Assembly: GCA_002402005.2 (NCBI GenBank)
Contig: NVUS02000170.1
Coordinates: forward strand, 1-23,414
Length of the DNA stretch: 23,414 nucleotides
Source of the DNA: OCS116 cluster bacterium
GTDB taxonomy: Bacteria > Pseudomonadota > Alphaproteobacteria > Rhizobiales > OSC116
Direction of reading: 5' to 3'
Part shown: positions 21,597 through 23,414 of the stretch, piece after piece
Position numbering within the stretch: position 1 is the first letter of the stretch
How the letters are laid out: each line of letters opens with the position of its first letter
Program-made: the position numbers and the translations under genes
Notes under the pieces: generated by a model
Seen by the model: the letters and a program-made list of their open reading frames with translations, nothing else
Told to the model about the DNA's origin: nothing
Database searches by the model: none

Positions 21597-23414
21597 CTAT
21601 TCCGCAGGCTCAGTTCTTGGTTTTTTAACCCCAGCACGCTTGGTAAAATGCCGCCAGTTTTTGCCATTCCATATCCAACTAAAAAAGTTACCAATGTCAT
21701 GCAATATGCCAATGGTCGCTGGCACCAAAATCAACACCAACACCGTCGCCGCCAACAGCCCAAACACCATGGTAATCGCCAACGGTATTAAAAACTGCGC
21801 TTGCAAACTTTTCTCAAACATCAACGGCACAAGTCCACCAATAGTCGTCAACGAGGTTAACAACACCGCCCGCAAGCGATCCTTCGCCCCCAGCACCGCC
21901 GCATGATACATATCCGATCCCGCTTCAATATATTCATCAATCCGCGCCACCAAAATAATTGAGTCATTAACCAAAATCCCCGCCAGCCCCAGCAAACCAA
22001 ACACACTCATCATGGTTAAGTTAAAGCCCATGGCATAATGCCCAAACAAAGCCCCAACAAATCCAAATGGTATAATCATCATCACCACAAGTGGCCGCGT
22101 ATAAGAGGCAAACACCCATGCCAAAGTGATGTAAATCAGCGACAGCGCCAAATAACCACCCAACATCATGTCATTCAAAGCTTCTTGCTGCTCAAGCCCC
22201 AGCCCACCAACCTTATGCTCAACCGCATATTTGGAGAGAATATCAGGCAGAATGCTTTTCTTAATCTCAGCCCGCACTTCATCGCCCGTCATCACATCAG
22301 GGTTCACTTCACCCGTAATGCTGATGGATATTTTACCATCTCGTTTACGGATCAGGCTGGCACCATCTTTCTCATCAAAACTCACAATTTCGCTGAGCTG
22401 CACATATTGGCCAGTCGGGCTTTTCAGCCTAAAATTACGCAAACTACTCATGCTGCCTTCTTGGTCCGCAAGCTGCACCTTCACATCAATATCACCATTG
22501 GTCGCAGGGAAAGACCGCGCCGTCAAACCTTGGAAATTATTACGCAATTGCCCCGATACATTGTCAATGGTAAAGCCCAAAGCACCGCCACGCGGCGTTA
22601 AATGCATAATCAATTCACGTTTGCCAACAGGGAAATTATCATCCATACCGCTCACACCCGGCAGCAAGGCCACTTGCTCCTGAAACTCTTTCGAAGCCGC
22701 TTTAAGCACCTCTAAAGACGCGCCACTTAAGCGATAGTCAATTTCTTTACCGCCACTACCACCTTGGTTTTCTTCAACAATTAAATTCTCGACCGAAGGC
22801 AATATCGGCGCAGCATCTTGCCAAGCATCCAATATGGTTGTGGTGCGTATGTCGCGGGTTTCAGCTTTGGTCAGTTGCACGCGAATGCGCGCCACAGGGT
22901 CAGTGCCATTGGCAATGGTGGTAAATATAGTCGAAACCAAAACACCCTTGCCGCCAGCAAGTTCAACTTCCACTTGTCGCAACGTTTCTTCCAATTTCTT
23001 CACGTCTTGTTTCATGGTTTCAAGTTCAGCACTGGAACTAAACTCAATGCGCATTTCAATTTGCTCACCTTCAGCCTGCGGAAAGAAATCAAACCCCACC
23101 GTACCAGAGGTTATAAACCCAATCGCCACGATAAAAGTCGCAAAGCTACCCGCCAAAGTCGCCCACCGCCAGCGGAATGAAAACGCCGCCACCTGCACAA
23201 AAATTTTATCCCTAAAAAACTCAAATCCATTGTCAAAATGCTTACGAAAGAAATTCCGCCCATCGCCTTTACCGCGATATTTCACATGCCGCAAATGCCC
23301 AGGCAAAATAAAGAAACACTCAATCAGAGAGGCAATCAAAACCGATATCACCACAATCGGAAAAGTGATCATAATCTGCCCCATAAACCCGCCAATCATC
23401 GCCAGCGGAATAAA
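21597..23414 (-). CDS. RND efflux transporter (HAE1/AcrB type), C-terminal half
   Basis: The frame is open to the right edge, so the N-terminal ~40% lies outside. The 605 residues seen begin FIPLAMIGGFMGQIMITFP, matching AcrB at about residue 455 (TM6 region), and continue SLIECFFILPGHLRH. The second large periplasmic loop follows (FDFFPQAEGEQIEMRIEF through SLIRKRDGKISISITGEV). The last TM bundle contains MMSVFGLLGLAGILVNDSI and ends VLILVPATIGILHDIG. These pumps expel drugs or lipids with a membrane-fusion partner and an outer-membrane channel; neither partner is in view. The proton-relay Asp pair of TM4 is off-window. The short C-terminus (KKPRTEPAE) is basic. Confidence 0.93.
   Translation of the reverse strand, partial: FIPLAMIGGFMGQIMITFPIVVISVLIASLIECFFILPGHLRHVKYRGKGDGRNFFRKHFDNGFEFFRDKIFVQVAAFSFRWRWATLAGSFATFIVAIGFITSGTVGFDFFPQAEGEQIEMRIEFSSSAELETMKQDVKKLEETLRQVEVELAGGKGVLVSTIFTTIANGTDPVARIRVQLTKAETRDIRTTTILDAWQDAAPILPSVENLIVEENQGGSGGKEIDYRLSGASLEVLKAASKEFQEQVALLPGVSGMDDNFPVGKRELIMHLTPRGGALGFTIDNVSGQLRNNFQGLTARSFPATNGDIDVKVQLADQEGSMSSLRNFRLKSPTGQYVQLSEIVSFDEKDGASLIRKRDGKISISITGEVNPDVMTGDEVRAEIKKSILPDILSKYAVEHKVGGLGLEQQEALNDMMLGGYLALSLIYITLAWVFASYTRPLVVMMIIPFGFVGALFGHYAMGFNLTMMSVFGLLGLAGILVNDSIILVARIDEYIEAGSDMYHAAVLGAKDRLRAVLLTSLTTIGGLVPLMFEKSLQAQFLIPLAITMVFGLLAATVLVLILVPATIGILHDIGNFFSWIWNGKNWRHFTKRAGVKKPRTEPAE

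Noticed and set aside
22038..22683. Long plus-strand open frames opposite the RND gene
   Set aside because: The minus-strand RND reading matches AcrB-type landmarks throughout, so the opposite frames are shadows.

Overview
This window is a moderately AT-rich stretch of a Gram-negative chromosome. Alphaproteobacteria is the most likely placing, but this is inferred from gene content only: a DppABC(DF)-type peptide importer with both ATPases fused, a MOFRL-type glycerate kinase, an HBM-type chemoreceptor and an HAE1-type RND pump. I cannot name a genus. No rRNA, tRNA, CRISPR array, transposase, integrase or phage gene was seen.

Layout. 1-1.6 kb (minus): the molybdate importer modA-modB-modC, with modC cut by the window edge. 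1.8-3.8 kb: a chemoreceptor with a helical bimodular sensor, closed by a strong terminator. 3.9-6.3 kb: an APH-fold small-molecule kinase and an ABC-F ATPase, probably one transcript. 6.4-7.8 kb: a MarR regulator diverging from an SdiA-regulated-type beta-propeller protein, with palindromic TTGACAA operators between them. 7.8-8.2 kb: a chloramphenicol-phosphotransferase-like piece lacking its ATP-binding half. 8.2-12.0 kb: an accessory cassette made of a ~1,000-residue HD phosphohydrolase + Hsp90-like (GHKL) ATPase fusion, overlapped by a small three-helix membrane protein. 12.0-12.6 kb (minus): a secreted Sel1-repeat protein. 12.6-13.0 kb: non-coding DNA with degenerate repeats. 13.0-14.3 kb: a TetR regulator and a DUF1295 membrane enzyme. 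14.3-15.4 kb (minus): glycerate 2-kinase. 15.8-21.1 kb: dppA, an internal terminator, dppB, dppC and a fused dppD-dppF. 21.1-21.5 kb (minus): an unknown small protein. 21.6 kb to the end (minus): the C-terminal half of an RND pump.

The most unusual part is the 8.2-12.0 kb cassette. The large gene combines a nucleotide-hydrolase fold with an Hsp90-type ATPase, and its stop codon overlaps the start of a membrane protein (TAATG). This sensor/ATPase plus membrane-effector arrangement resembles anti-phage systems, although I cannot match it to a named one. A 20-bp direct repeat flanks it: one copy is the 3' end of the Sel1 gene, the other a degenerate remnant of such an end. Its coding frame appears to start at 8384 but is broken by TGA at codon 12. 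Base usage changes abruptly in mid-gene near 10.25 kb. Together these suggest a horizontally moving, recombining cassette that may be inactive or recoded here.

The rest is ordinary metabolism, transport and regulation. The Dpp locus looks tuned by an intercistronic terminator, so the binding protein would be made in excess over the membrane and ATPase parts.
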